Assembly: GCF_040712315.1 (NCBI RefSeq)
Contig: NC_134016.1
Coordinates: forward strand, 51,108,986-51,172,985
Length of the DNA: 64,000 nucleotides
DNA from: Castanea sativa
Lineage: Eukaryota > Streptophyta > Magnoliopsida > Fagales > Fagaceae
Direction of reading: 5' to 3'
Under the pieces are notes generated by a model. That model had not been told where the DNA came from. It searched no databases and worked only from the letters and a program-made list of their open reading frames with translations. The position numbers and the translations under genes are program-made. Numbering within the stretch: position 1 is the first letter of the stretch; each line of letters opens with the position of its first letter. Below are positions 35,297 to 47,812 of this stretch, one piece after another.

Positions 35297-35782
35297 ATTA
35301 AACATAGGTATTTAAGATTAGCATAAATGAACAATAATTCTTATATGTAACAAATCACTGTAGCAAAGTTGTAAAATATTTTTTGATTGGACACCCAAGT
35401 AAAGATGAGTTTTAGTGTTTTCAAGTTCTAAAATAGCAATTTGGGAATTTTACAAATCCCAATGCTAATGCTCTAATTATGGCCAGCAAATTGGAACAGT
35501 CAAATGAACCCATTCCAAGAAATGGTTGGCCAATACATTGTAATTGTTGATGGTTCATAGTATTTCAAACTTTATTCTCTTTTTCTCACGCAGCAACCAA
35601 ACTAATAAAGTTAGTCACTGTTTTTCTCAGTTAATTTAAAAAAGTTATTAGCCCAAAAATTTTCACTGCACAACGTTCCAAAATTAAGAAAATAAAATAA
35701 AAAATGAACAAAATCTGAACGCATGCAAAGGTTCTAAATACAGTTACAAGAATTCCTCAAATTTGACACGCAAGAAAATTCA
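34540..35782. other. Transposon-like and simple-sequence DNA
   Basis: Starts with the transposon-like GGGGCGAAACTAGGATT at the kinase break and holds a GA microsatellite near 35269-35292. No gene is seen. Confidence 0.4.
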
Positions 35783-36651
35783 TCACCATAGCCTTAGGAA
35801 GCCCTTCTTCTCTTTCTTCATCCTACTTTCAAGAGATGGGAATTCAATAAAATTATAGGCAAGGTCTAGAACAATAGGATTCCGAGGGATTGCTTGGAAT
35901 GCAGGAGGGAAAACTTCAATGCACGAAACACCCTTGACAATTGAATCACCAACTGCAGACTCGTAGCTGTCGAGTTTCTCGAGAAGGTATTTCTCCAACT
36001 GAAACAAATTCAAATCAAAATGTCACACCTATGTTAGAATATACATGCCTGCCTATGGTGACATTTCTTATAAACGCACAAACCCATATGCTTCTTTGAA
36101 AAATAACAATAAAGAAAAGAGAGATCCAGGCAAACCTTACATAGCCATTACACAGAATGTCAACGTCTAACTATTGGTCAGAACGACTCAAGTATGAATG
36201 AATACAAGCTAGAATCAAGAATAATGTTTGGTTTGTGTTTTGAGAAGAATTAAAAGTACCTTCTTGTCGGCTCCTGTTAATGACAAATTAGAGACTCTTT
36301 TTGAGAGATTCTCTGGAGCCTTCACCTCCTCCATGATCCCTGTTGCATGCTCTATACAACTGTTAGATCTGCACTCGTCACACAACATCTTCAACTCTTT
36401 GATTATCTGCTTACACAAAGAAAATAAATGAAGGCTTTCAAAACCAAATATTTTTGCTTTGCATATGAATTATCGGTGAACAAATCCGAATGCAAAAAAG
36501 AACAAAAAAAGAACATCAATATACCAATTTATCATACTAGAAGTACCGATCATATATAAGACAAAAAACATCAAGAATAACTGATCTTAGAAAAGTAGTT
36601 ATTTAGTCAGATAAGGAGTTGATAAGAATTGGAAGTTTTGGGGTTGGGGTA

Positions 36652-36697
<46 letters not shown>

Positions 36698-38148
36698 TTT
36701 TTGGCTATATGGAGAGCAAAGGCAGAAAGAAGACAAATGAGCAAGCCATGGAAAAGACCAAAGAGTGATAGTAAGTTATATAAATGTGGATAACAACATT
36801 GAATTTAACAGTTGTGAAGCAATTTCATTCAATTGATGCAAAAAAGAAGATAGAAAACCCAAAAATATACACAAACCTGATCATTCTCATTCAAAGTTTG
36901 GAATTTCTGTAGGACGTCCTCAGCAAGAGACCGAGCACGGCAGTTTAATGCATAAGCTTCTGCCCTCTTTCCAGCCAAGCTGTAAGATTTTGCCAAGTAG
37001 AAGCACCTGCCAAAATGTTGAGAGGCCTATAAATTAAATTTGAGCAGGGAACAACAAAAACCCATTCTAAAAATCAACTAGAACAAGTGTAATCTCAGTT
37101 ATGTTTTTGGGAACTAGACCAAGAACCTTGTAGCTTAACTGATTGGCACCTCTTAGTATTTCCAATTGAGACATCTAGGATTCAAATCCCCACACCTCAA
37201 TTATTGAATTATCAAAAATATATTTGTGAACCAGACTCTCTTCCTTGTCTATATATATATATATAGACTATCCTGTTGAAGATTATCAACCAAATTATCA
37301 GTTGCCAGAGAGAGACTAAGAGAGTAAGTATAAACAACTAGTCATAGTCTGTTCTACTAAATCAGGAAAAATCTAGATTCACATTGTATGTTTGAGGACA
37401 CCAAGAGAGATGATCATTACAGCTGTATAACATTTTGTTGAACCCAAAGTAATGGTGCAATTCTGGATTATTATCAAAAATAGCTTTTCACCGACCTTTC
37501 ACAATGGCAACCCGAGTTTTCGCATTAGATATTGGAAACCTATGACCAAGCCAATGAAACTCTGTCATGGACGCAGCTTGTTGAGACCTTGCCTCTGCCA
37601 TGACAGCCTGAAACCAAGACATTGAAAGACATCAGTACAATAGACAGAAGCTTCCAAAGGATGAAGTGGAAAATTCTCAGCACTTCCAACTTTAACTATA
37701 ACAGGATAAAACAGATAATTATTTAATAAAGACTAATACCAATAACTGTTAATCACACAAAGTCAAAATAGCCATAGCCTCACTCAAGTTGCAATAAGAG
37801 GGGTGGGACCAATCAAAAAGTTGCAATAAGGTGGGTTGGGGTTAGGTCATGCTTCAATTCTTGCACAACAAGATGATAATTATTATACCATCAGATAGAA
37901 TCAGAACTAGTCTTAAGTTCAACCAGGTCATAAGAGATACTAATTTCCCATAAGCAAGAAGGATAATGTCTTTCAAGATAATTAAACTCACCTACCAATC
38001 AAATAGATACGCTGACGCGAATTTGGACCATCCGGGAGCTACCTCTTCTCCATGGCATGGCTCCAAGCTCTCTCTGCCGTGTAAAGCACAAGATGAAGAA
38101 GCCATGAGTGATTTGTACAACCTCCTCAACCGAGCAGTACAATACCTC
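35783..38148 (-). pseudogene. SRP68: SRP68 (signal recognition particle subunit) pseudogene with introns
   Basis: Five exon-like pieces with splice sites lie in gene order on the minus strand. They are 38148-37992 (RYCTARLRRLYKSL and LHLVLYTAERAWSHAMEKR), 37607-37492 (AVMAEARSQQAASMTEFHWL), 37006-36877 (CFYLAKSYSLAGKRAEAYAL), 36406-36260 (CRSNSCIEHATGIMEEVKAP) and 35998-35783 (FPPAFQAIPRNPIVLDLAYN to the stop). They match plant SRP68, which binds SRP72 and SRP RNA in cotranslational targeting to the ER. The N-terminal exon has an internal deletion after YKSL, with a frame change, and a TAG at 38039-38041. Several central exons and the start are missing. The retained introns show it came as genomic DNA, not as a retrocopy. 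The three C-terminal exons are still open. Confidence 0.85.
37120..37225 (+). repeat. tRNA-derived SINE in an SRP68 intron
   Basis: A-box-like TAGCTTAACTGATTGGC and B-box-like GGATTCAAATCCC are spaced as in tRNA-derived SINEs. It lies between the SRP68 pieces 37607-37492 and 37006-36877. Confidence 0.5.
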
Positions 38149-38214
38149 CTGTAGATCAAAATCAGAGAGACAGAGTAAATGCAAAGATTAATCGCTTAAT
38201 GTGTGAAATGAAAG

Positions 38215-38575
38215 CTAATTAAACCATCGACATTCTATTGAAATTACTTGATTACCCCCAATTTCAGACGTGAGCTAAATAAGAATGAGGTCCTTTTTAG
38301 TATTTATGTTGTCAACTTTATTGGGGCTGCCAAACGTGTTGTCAACTTTGTGTTTGTGTTGAATTACATTGTTGCTCTACAGGTCTGATGTGAGCTGAAA
38401 AAAATTTGGAGTCCTTTTCGTCTTTTCCTTAACTCTAAAACCATCAACATTCCATTGAAATTACTTAATTACCCCAACTTCATTTGTGAGCTAAATAAAA
38501 ATGGGGTCATTTTAGTCTTTGTGTTGTCAACTTTATGGGGTTGGCAAAAGCGTACAGGCTCAGAAAACGTGAATT
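38215..38575 (+). repeat. Degenerate copy of the UGT upstream repeat
   Basis: It matches 10395-10790 and 42430-42800, including two weakened GGGGCTGCCAAACGTG-type motifs, but no UGT follows. It abuts the SRP68 fragment. Confidence 0.7.
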
Positions 38576-38794
38576 TGGGAAATATTGTATCAACCAAAAG
38601 CATCCACAATAATTAATCATTTTTAAAAATATTTTTTGAGCATTAAAAAAGTATTGAGAGTTTTTTTAATTTTTGTAAGCGTGTCTTATGTTTGAGACAG
38701 GTATAACACATAAATGAAGTATTTGTACTTCACAGGTGCACACACATAGGTTACTTAAAAAATGAAATTAGAAATAGAAATAAAGCCCTGTCGC

Positions 38795-38966
38795 ATGATG
38801 TGTTTGGCAGCAACTGAAAATTTGGTCAAACTAAAAATCACTTTCCAATGACCGTAAAATACCCCTTCCTAGGTTGAAAATCACTTCTGTTTCTATTTTA
38901 CCTTCAAATAGAATTTTCCAATTGGAAAATAGAGAAGGAGAGAGAGAGAGAGTAACAACCCATACC

Positions 38967-39003
<37 letters not shown>

Positions 39004-39669
39004 AGAGGGAGATCGCCGAATCGGTCAGATCATGCCGGTGAAGCCAAGATCGTCGTCCTCAACCCAAAGCCCCGCCGTCGAGCTCGCGCTGGGCGAGATC
39101 GAGGCGCGATCTCGCGTTGTCGAGCTTGCGTTGGGCTAGATCGACGCACGATCTTGCGTCGTTGAGCTCGTGTTGGGCAAGATCGAGGCGCGAGATCGCA
39201 CCGTCGAGCTTGTGCTGGGCGAGATCGCACTGTCGAGCTCGCACTGGGCGAGATCGACACACGATCTCGCGCCGTTAAGCTCGCGCCAGGCAAGATCGAC
39301 GCGCCTGATCGCACCGGCGAGATCGGTGACCCACCGATCTCTCTCTTCCTCCTCCCTGTCTCATCTCCCTCTCTCAGTTTCACCGAATGATTTTCCCATG
39401 GGGTGTTTTGATTTTTGTTTGTTTAAAATTTGATGGATTGTAATTTTCTATTATAAAATTTGTTTGGAATGTAAGAAAATAGTTGAGAAAATGTGAGAAA
39501 TCAGTAGAAAATTTGTATTTTCAGAATGTTACCAAACACCTGAAAATATTTTTCAAAATATTTTTTAAAATGCCACCAAACACCTAAAAATATTTTCCTT
39601 TCCCGAAAATATTTTCACCTGAAATTATTTTACACCCGAAAAATATTTTACACCCAACCAAACGCAGCC
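38795..39669. mobile_element. Transposon-like element with GC-rich core
   Basis: The ends resemble each other in inverse orientation (GTGTTTGGCAGC on the left; GGCTGCGTTTGG on the right, other strand). It occupies the position held by 7305-7496 in block I. It is bordered directly by the Harbinger-like element at 39674. Confidence 0.45.
39030..39345. repeat. GC-rich degenerate minisatellite
   Basis: Repeated GCTGGGCGAGATCG and GCGCGATCTCGCG words, spaced irregularly at tens of bases, with many short palindromes and CpG sites. It gives Arg/Ala/Ser-rich frames in several phases, which are a by-product of the repeat. Confidence 0.7.
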
Positions 39670-39673
39670 TTAG

Positions 39674-40819
39674 AGCATTTTCATTAAGGGTGTCAAAAAT
39701 ACTAAATGTTATTTTTTAGTATTTTTAGCACCTCAAATCATAAAAATCTATCTTTATCAAGGGTGTCAAATTTTAAAAATTTTAGCAACTTGCTATAGTG
39801 AGGTTTTATTTCTAACACCTCACTGTAGCAAGGTGCTACAATTTTTTATTATTGCTTTCTTTCCTTTTTACTTTCCTTTTCACTCTCTCTCGTGCTCTCC
39901 GTCCCTCTCTCCTTCTGGTGTCTCTCTCTCTCAGGCGAGCCCTCCATAGCCCGCCAAAACATATCGCCGCCATTATTCTCCAAACCCACATGCTCTCTCC
40001 TCATCATCATCATCGCTATTATCTCCATCCTCATTGTCTGATTCGAATACGGTTCCTCTACCATCCAATTACCCTCCGATCTCTGCACTATCTCTATACC
40101 CACATGCCGCCACCGATCTCGTGCTTTCCGTCCACTCCTTTTTTCCTTTTCAGTCCCTCTCTTGTGCTCTCCGTCCACTCACTCTTACTCTTTCTTTCAT
40201 TTTCTCTTTGCCTTTCTGTTTTCGTTTCTCTCTGCATCTCAAGTTCTTGGGTCTTAGGCGTGGCTAGGATGCGATACTGAGTTTTGCAATTTGATATTGA
40301 TGAGTTTTAATATCATTGGTTTTGATTGATTTTGGTGGGTTCTTGATTTCAATGGCTGGATTTGTGGGTTGATCAGGGTGGCTTTGGGTGCTAGGTGTGG
40401 GTTGTTGATCGGGGTGGTTTTGGGTCTTCGTTGTGATTTTGTGATTCTTTGATTTGAATAATTTTTTGATCAGGGTGGTTATTTGATTCGATGGCTTTGG
40501 ATGTGGAGTTTTTTTTTTTTTTTTGGCTGTTGTTTGTGGTTGTGGTGGTCTGGTTGGTGGCTAGTGGTGGCGATGGTGGGTGGATGTGGTGGTTGTGATA
40601 TGGGTGGGTGGATATGGTGGCCGGTGGCACTGGGTTGAGAAAGAGAGACACAGAGGAGAGAGAGACAGAGACAGAGAGAGGAAGAATAAAAAATAATAAA
40701 GAAAAAATATTTAAATGAAGTGTTAAAAAAAAATAGAAGTTTTGATGTAAGAGATGTTGTAAAGTGATGTGTTATATGTTATAAAATTAGTTTTTGAGAT
40801 GGTAACGGCTAGAGATACC
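39674..40819. mobile_element. Harbinger-like non-autonomous element (block II copy)
   Basis: Near-identical counterpart of 7497-8640, again preceded by TTA (39671-39673). Low-complexity frames inside are not genes. Confidence 0.4.
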
Positions 40820-41684
40820 ACTAGTGTAGAAAAAAGGCAGAGCCACCGTTTGACAAAGTGTAGAAAAACATACAAAGAATAACATTTTAAGATTGTTTTG
40901 GTGGTTTCTTTTTATAAGATTTGTTGGTGTGGATCTGATTTATTGTAATGATGGATGATTCAAGAGATATTCACTTTTTCTATGAAAAATAATTACTCAT
41001 TTTAAATGAGTAGTCATTGGGTGTGGGCAGTTGTATTAACGTTTTAAGGAAAAATGATGTTGTGGAGCTCTTTTATTGGAGGGCATAATTGTGTAAATCT
41101 CATGCACTGTTAAGAGACCAATTGCTAAAAATAAAGGTAATATCTCACAACTTTCCCAGGTTCGAATTAAGCACTGCTTTCGGGAATCTAATAGATGCAT
41201 AGATGTCTTAGCAAGATTGGGTCCCATATCCAAATTAATGGTTTTTGTTTATTTAGTAGTCCGCCAATGGACATTGTAGATTTTCTTAATGCTGATGCTA
41301 ATGGGTTGTACCTCAATAGATTATGTATCGAGCCTCTTTTGGCGGTTTAGTTTCTCTAATAGATTCCTCCTTTTACCCAAAAAAAAAGGAGGGGGGTGGT
41401 AATATATGTCGATTTGTTTCTCTCTATTCTTTCCATTCTTAGACCCTCTCAGACTCTCAGTTCTTCTTTTCTATCTTTTTTATTCCCCGGCCCTAGTCCA
41501 TTAATTATGCTTACAAAATTCACTATCTTTTTAAATAATTAACCTAGTGCAAAATAAAATTTGATTAAATTAGATGTTATATTTTCTGAATAAATTATAA
41601 TTAAAATAGATAAGTTGTTTTTTTATAAATGTTTTTATTTTTATTTAATATTATTTTTTATACTCCTTTTGTTTATATTGCTTG

Positions 41685-41735
<51 letters not shown>

Positions 41736-41864
41736 CTGAACTTTTTAATGGATGTCACAACTTACGGTTAGTTTACACTTTTTTTTAATGATCTAAACAC
41801 TACAATTATACCCACCAAAAAAAAAAAAAAGACTCGCCTCTGTGTATGTTCAGAAGGCTACGCC

Positions 41865-41923
<59 letters not shown>

Positions 41924-43107
41924 TTTTGTTGAATAACGCCGTATGGTCAAGTGAAGGATATGCAAATATAGCATTAAATATCTATACTTCTATACTCTCT
42001 ATACAAAAGGAGAGTTCAGCTACTTGTTTGACAAAATGACATCTCAAGTGTTAAAACGGCAAACCCAGCAAAAACAATATTGAAGTCCAGCAAATTTTTT
42101 TGAAAGGTGCGGTTAGTGTGTGCCGTTAAGCCATTCATTTTTGAAAACATTTTATGAAAAATTAAAAAAGTTGTAAAACCTTTTAAAAAAATGGTATACT
42201 ATTATTTGCTCTTAGAACACACGTTAGTAAAATTATTTTTTGAAACGAGTAATTCTTAGATACTCTCGGAGTATAAAGAATGATACACCCTCCTTTTATA
42301 TTTATAATAAGGTTCGCTCATTAAATTTATAGTGGGGTCTATTTTAAATGTGAGAAGAGAAAGCACCACTTTTCCGTGCTCGAAGTAAAACTAAGAATTT
42401 TACTTTTGAAACTCTAAAACTTTAAACATTCTATTGAAATTACTTAATTACCCCCAATTTCAGTTGTGAGCTAAATAAGAATGAGGTCCTTTTTAGTATT
42501 TGTGTTGTCAACTTTATGGGGGCTGCCAAACGTGTAGAGGCTCAGACTTTATGGGGGCTGCCAAACGTGTTGTCAACTTTTGTAATTGTGTTGAATTACA
42601 TTGTTGCTCTAAAGGTCTGTTGTGGGCTGAAAAAAACTTGGAGTCCTTTTCGTCTTTTCATTAACTCTAAAACCATCAACATTCCATTGAAATTACTTAA
42701 TTACCCGCAACTTCATTTGCGAGCTAAATAAAAATTGGGTCATTTCTAGTCTTTGTGTTGTCAACTTTATGGAGGCTGGCAAACGTGCACAGGCTCAGAC
42801 TTGAATTACTTTATGGGGGCTGGCAAACGTGTTTATTATCATCTATATGCCAGCAACTTTTGGACTTTATCTTCATTCTTTTGATAAACACAACCACAAC
42901 ATGTGCTTGTTTCACTTTATCCATTAATAATAAAGCGAAGGCTGCAAACCCAATTAATGATTAAATTATGGACAACACTATCTTTTCACTTTTACTTTTT
43001 GAAAATTTGTCAATTTATTGTGTGAAGGAATGGATAAAAGAGAAAAGTTTGCCATTCATTAGGCATCTGAACACTAATCAGTTTATAAAAAAAGAAAGAG
43101 AAATCGA
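40820..43107. repeat. Block II copy of the UGT upstream region
   Basis: Matches 8641-11137, with the possible retrotransposon tail (to about 41390), an expanded ATT array (41868-41923) and the UGT promoter repeats (about 42420-42835). It lacks the MITE at 9519-9711 and about 55 bases matching 10880-10935. Confidence 0.75.
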
Positions 43108-43145
43108 TCAAACGAGCATGAACAGCCAACACTTCCTTCTCATAT
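43108..43145. repeat. 38-bp direct repeat, left copy
   Basis: Starts TCAAACGAGCATGAAC and ends CTTCTCATAT. Identical to 47775-47812 and to the single-copy sequence in block I (11138-11175). It flanks the RLP2 unit. Confidence 0.9.
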
Positions 43146-43147
43146 AG
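43118..43147 (+). pseudogene. 5' stub of the block II UGT
   Basis: The UGT start codon and eight following codons (MNSQHFLLI) run straight into TAG, where the RLP2 unit begins. The original UGT promoter copy is still upstream. The rest of the gene resumes at 47785. Confidence 0.85.
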
Positions 43148-43596
43148 CCTATGCTTCCTTCTTAGATACTAGTTGCAAGGAATCCACCAAATAGCCTTCA
43201 ATTTGTAAAAAAGAGCATTTTTAGTTTGCCCAGATATGCATAAATATGTTGTCTTTTTTATTTAGACTTTACAGAGTGATCACTAAGAGACTCTAAAGAA
43301 AAAATGGGCATCATTGCAAGGTATTGAATATTACTTTTAACAAATCAATTACTTTTATGAACTAAAATGTAATTTTACACCATTAATCTATAGGAATAAT
43401 AAAACTACAACTTGGATTGTCGTTGATGTTCACAAGAAGAAACATCATATTCATAAATTCTAATGGAGTGAATTTAGCAAGAAATACAAGAATTAATCAG
43501 CTTGAAGATGATAAAGAAATAATCAAACTATTGATTAATATGATTACATGATGTTTGCACTAAATATTAAGAATCTTACAACATTTACTTACAATG

Positions 43597-46500
43597 CTAC
43601 CAAGTTTGTGCCACTAAACCCGTAACCTTGTACCCTAGGTGATCCAGGGATTGAAAGTACAAAAATCTCCACTGCTTGTTCAACAATAAAGGACCCCATA
43701 CAACCCAAAAACCAACAACAAATCCAAGTGCCATGCTCACATAAAACCAATCCACATCAACTCCACTAAAAGCCTTGCATTCTTTCTTTTCAGTGTTAGG
43801 TTGTACATCCTTTATAGTACAGTTATCAATAAGTGGAGGTCCACAAAGTTTGTTTCCAAAAAAATTGGATGCATCAAGACTTTGTAGCTGAGTGCTTGAA
43901 GGGATTTTCCCAGTCAAATTGTTGTTTGACAAGTTCAAGTGACTTAAAAATGTCAAACTTGACATACTTTGAGGAATTTCACCATAAAGTTGGTTGCTTG
44001 AGAAATCAATAGACTCCACTGATCCCAAATCACCTATTTTCTCAGGAATTCTTCCGGTCAAGATGTTAAATGACAAATTCAATGATTGTAATCCTTTGAG
44101 ACGAGTCACTTCTTCAGGGATCTCACCTGATAAATTGTTGTTGGAAAGGTCTACAATTTTTACCAGTTGAAGAGTGGTGGAATACTCAAGAGCTTTTCCC
44201 TTAAACACAACCAATTGACTTTCAAAAGGCATAGAAAAAAATGAACTTGACCAGGGAAATGAAAAAAAAGGGATAATCTGAACTGTTACTTGTGGCCATG
44301 GCACTAAAATTGTGGACACATTTAGGTATGCGTCCAAATAGCATATTATGCGAAAGGTCCAAGATTTGGAGTGAAGTTAGAGAACAGAGTTCTTCTGGGA
44401 TGTGACCGTGAAAATTATTTGAGTGAAGGTCAAGAATTACCAAGCTTGAAAGTGTATGTCCTATCCAAGAAGGTATGCTTCCAACAAAATCATTCTTAGC
44501 AACATCAATGGTCACCAACTGTTTACAATTTTTCAAAGAGAATGGTAATTTTCTAGAGAATCTGTTGTTGTTTAGGTGCAAATACGAAAGGCGAACCAAA
44601 GATCCAATGGAGGTTGGAATACTACCTGTGAAATTGTTTTTTCCCAAATTTAAGGCATACAAGTCTTTCCACATCATCCAACAATTACTTAATTTCCCTG
44701 ATAAAAGATTTATTCCAAGATTGAGGTACTCCATATTTTTGGGCTCATTCATCTTGTAACACAAAAAGTGAGAAATAGATCCGGATAGTGAATTGTTAGA
44801 AAGATCAAGAAAGGTCACATTAGAGGATATACAAGGTAACAGACCTTTGAAGCGATTTGAACTCATATCAAGTGCTGGAGAATAGGACAAAAACATTGGG
44901 ATATGTGGAATCTCTCCATAGATCTGATTATGAGAGACATTTAGATAAGAAAGCTGAGAAGTCAAGTTCCAAAAGGAAGGAGGAACTGCATCTAAAATCC
45001 TTGTGTTGGATATGCCCAAGGTCAAAAGTTGCCTTTGTGAACAGAGCCACAAAGGAAATTTCGGCCCTAAAATCCATGATCCCAAATGTAAATGGTTGAG
45101 TTGAAAAGGAGGGGTCCAATTGTCACTTACTTCTAAAGTCAGTCGGTTCTGAGACGCAACAAGTGTTTTCAATCTCATTGAATTGGCAAAATGAACTTCT
45201 AAAACCACACCCTCCAACATATTTAAACCAATATTTAGAGACTCTAATTTTGAAAGTTGTCCAAAACTTTGAGGGAGAGTACCATTAATTTGATTACTCT
45301 CAAGGTCCAAGGATCTCAAGGACGAAAGATTTCCTATAGACCATGGAATTGGACCTGAAATTGAATTTTCCCTCAAAGAAAGAATGACCAGATTTTTAAA
45401 TTGCCCAAGTTCAGCAGTTAACTGCCCAGACAGTTGAGCATAAGACAAATATAAGATCTCTAGTCCATTTGAAGCACATCCTAATAGACTTTCAAAGATT
45501 TCAGATATCTCTTGACTCCATTTGTTGCCTGACAAACTAATTTCCCTTAAGTTGCAGAGACTACCCAAAGATCTTGGTACCTTTCCTTTAAGTTCATTGT
45601 ATGACAAGTCTATGCTAATGGCAGATGTTAGGTTTCCAATGACACTAGAGATTGTACCCTGCAAATTATTGGAGTAGAGGTTGAGGAACTCAAGATGACT
45701 AAAACTGTACAGCCAATTGGGAATTAAAGAGTTGAAAGCATTTTCAGATAGATCGAGGTGCCTAAGTGAAGTCAAGTTCTGGAGATGAACAGGGATTGGA
45801 CCTTGAAACCGATTGAAAGATAGATCGAGGTGCCTAAGTGAAGTCAAGTTCTGGAGATGAACAGGGATTGGACCTTGAAACTGATTCCCAGATAGATCAA
45901 GGTGCCTAAGTGAAGTCAAGTTCTGGAGATGAACAGGGATTGGACCTTGAAACTAATTGACAGATAGATCGAGGTGCCTAAGTGAAGTCAAGTTCTGGAG
46001 ATGAACAGGGATTGGACCTTGAAACTGATTGTTAGATAGATGAAGAGAAACCAGATTATGAAGGCCAAAGACCCAAAACAGAATCGAAGTGTTTTCAAAA
46101 CTGTTGTCTGAAAGATCAAGAGTGGTGAGAGATGAGAAGTTAATACTGGGTATCGGTGGGACAAAACCAGAAGGGTAGCATTGTGACAATCGCAACTCTA
46201 ACAAGGAAGGGAGTTTGTTTATCTCTTGTAGCCAATCAGAGGCTTGGCTAAGGTTTGCAGAACTCAAATCAAGGTGTTGTAGTAAAGGAAGACTAGAGAG
46301 CCATTGAAGGTTCTTCACATATAAATTATAATAATTATTATTAGGAAAATAATAATTATGTCCAAGATTGAGATAGTGCAAATGAGAGAGATTCCCAAGT
46401 TGATGAGGAATCAATCCCACAAATCCCGCACCAGAGAGATTAAGATATCTTAAGCTCCCCATTGAACTGAGGAATTTGGGAATTGGAATACCACCAAAAT

Positions 46501-46921
46501 AATTGTAACTGAGGTCCAAGTAAATCAAATGCTTCAAATCAAGCAGAGAAGGATTTATCTTACCCCCAAATCTGGACCTCGAATAAGCTTCATATTGAGC
46601 ATCCCATTGGGCATCAAAAGTTGTAAGCTCGTCATACACAGGATAATAGCTTCTGAGACGGAGTTGGAGGACATGACCGGTGCGGTTGTGGCAGACAACA
46701 CCAACCCAGTGACAGCAATCCACGTCAGACGCAGAAGCAGCCCAAGAGGCAAGGCGGTTAGAAGGATCTGTAAGGTGTTGCTTGAAGTTGAGAAGGGCGT
46801 GTCGCTCGCTTTCAATGCAACGAACCTCAAAGTCAGAGTCAGAGTGGGCAGTGCAGAAGTTAGGAGGAGGATGAATAGTAAGCAAACAAAGGAGAAGGGT
46901 TAAAGTAACAGCTCTCATCAT
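43597..46921 (-). pseudogene. RLP2: EIX-type receptor-like protein, nonsense and frameshift
   Basis: Same domain order as RLP1: signal peptide, N-cap, LRRs, island, last LRRs, membrane helix (MALGFVVGFWVVWGPLLL) and short tail. A TAG at 45953-45955 replaces a Gln codon in a repeated LRR unit. An eight-A run at 44262-44269 is one base longer than in the other copies and shifts the frame just before the island, leaving ORFs 47020-45953, 45919-44222 and 44337-43597. The homopolymer change could be an assembly error; the TAG is less likely to be. The first, repeated LRR array has four 24-residue units. This gene lies inside the block II UGT, head to head with the UGT remnant at 47785. Confidence 0.87.
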
Positions 46922-46998
46922 CGTGCTTTTATAAAAATTATAATAATAAAACTGATGATTTATGATTTTGTTATGTTTGGTACCAATGGGATAGGACT

Positions 46999-47006
46999 TA
47001 TTTATA
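46999..47006 (-). promoter_or_regulatory. TATA box of RLP2
   Basis: TATAAATA, about 80 bases before the start codon, in the same context as in RLP1. Confidence 0.65.
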
Positions 47007-47184
47007 GGAAGCAGACCCATCCATCCATCTTATTGTATTGTATTGTGCTGGAGGAGTTTGTTTGATGCTTTCAATTTCAACCACACATTAGGGATTGACT
47101 AACTGACTGACTGACTGAGTAAGTCTTATAGGTGGGACCCTCTATTTGTAGGCCCTTAGGTTCATTTGGATACATATCAATTTT

Positions 47185-47355
47185 TCAGGTGCAATGCATT
47201 TTACACTATCTTTATGAAGGTGCAACGCATTTTACTTTTGTAATTTGACTATCTTTATGAAGGTGCAAGGCATTTTACACATAAAGGTGCAACACACGGT
47301 AATTGACTATCTTTATGAAGGTGCAACGCATTGTACACGGTAATTTGACTGGTCA
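47185..47355. promoter_or_regulatory. W-box repeat array, RLP2 promoter
   Basis: Five GGTGCAA-type units, with TTGACT at 47245, 47303 and 47345. The last is part of TTGACTGGTCAA, an inverted pair of W-box cores. Confidence 0.5.
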
Positions 47356-47774
47356 ATACCATTCATTAGTTGTATCAAAATTCAACAATCTTTAAAACAG
47401 AATATGTAACTTAAGTCTATGAGTATTATGGCAGTGAATTGTGATTGTTTAGCAAAAAAGTTTTTAAAGTGAAAACTAATAGTAATAACTAGTCGTTAAT
47501 TCGTACTATGCATAGATTAGTTGAACAAAAATTTTAAATTTTAAATTTGCCTAAAGTTATGATCACTTGAAAAAATAAATTATAATTTAAGAGGGAAAAA
47601 AAAATACTAACACCAATAATGTTAGGCATGCCATGTCTATTATCAATGGCATCCTTTCTTTAATAACAATTTACGTCTCAATTATTTTTTTAATATAATA
47701 TAATCCCTCCCATTGTTCAATTTGTTTGCAAAATCCTGGGTTATTTCTTGCCATATAAAATGCAACCAAAAAAC

Positions 47775-47812
47775 TCAAACGAGCATGAACAGCCAACACT
47801 TCCTTCTCATAT
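47775..47812. repeat. 38-bp direct repeat, right copy
   Basis: Identical to 43108-43145. To its left is RLP upstream sequence ending AAAAAACTCAAA; to its right the UGT coding sequence continues. Confidence 0.9.

Noticed and set aside
39030..39345. Short repeats as a CRISPR array.
   Set aside because: The genome is plant nuclear, the units are degenerate, and there are no uniform spacers or cas genes.
39030..39383. 117-codon Arg/Ala-rich frame.
   Set aside because: It follows a GC-rich minisatellite that gives similar frames in more than one phase.
41842..42039. Frame with a long tyrosine run.
   Set aside because: It is translation of the ATT microsatellite.
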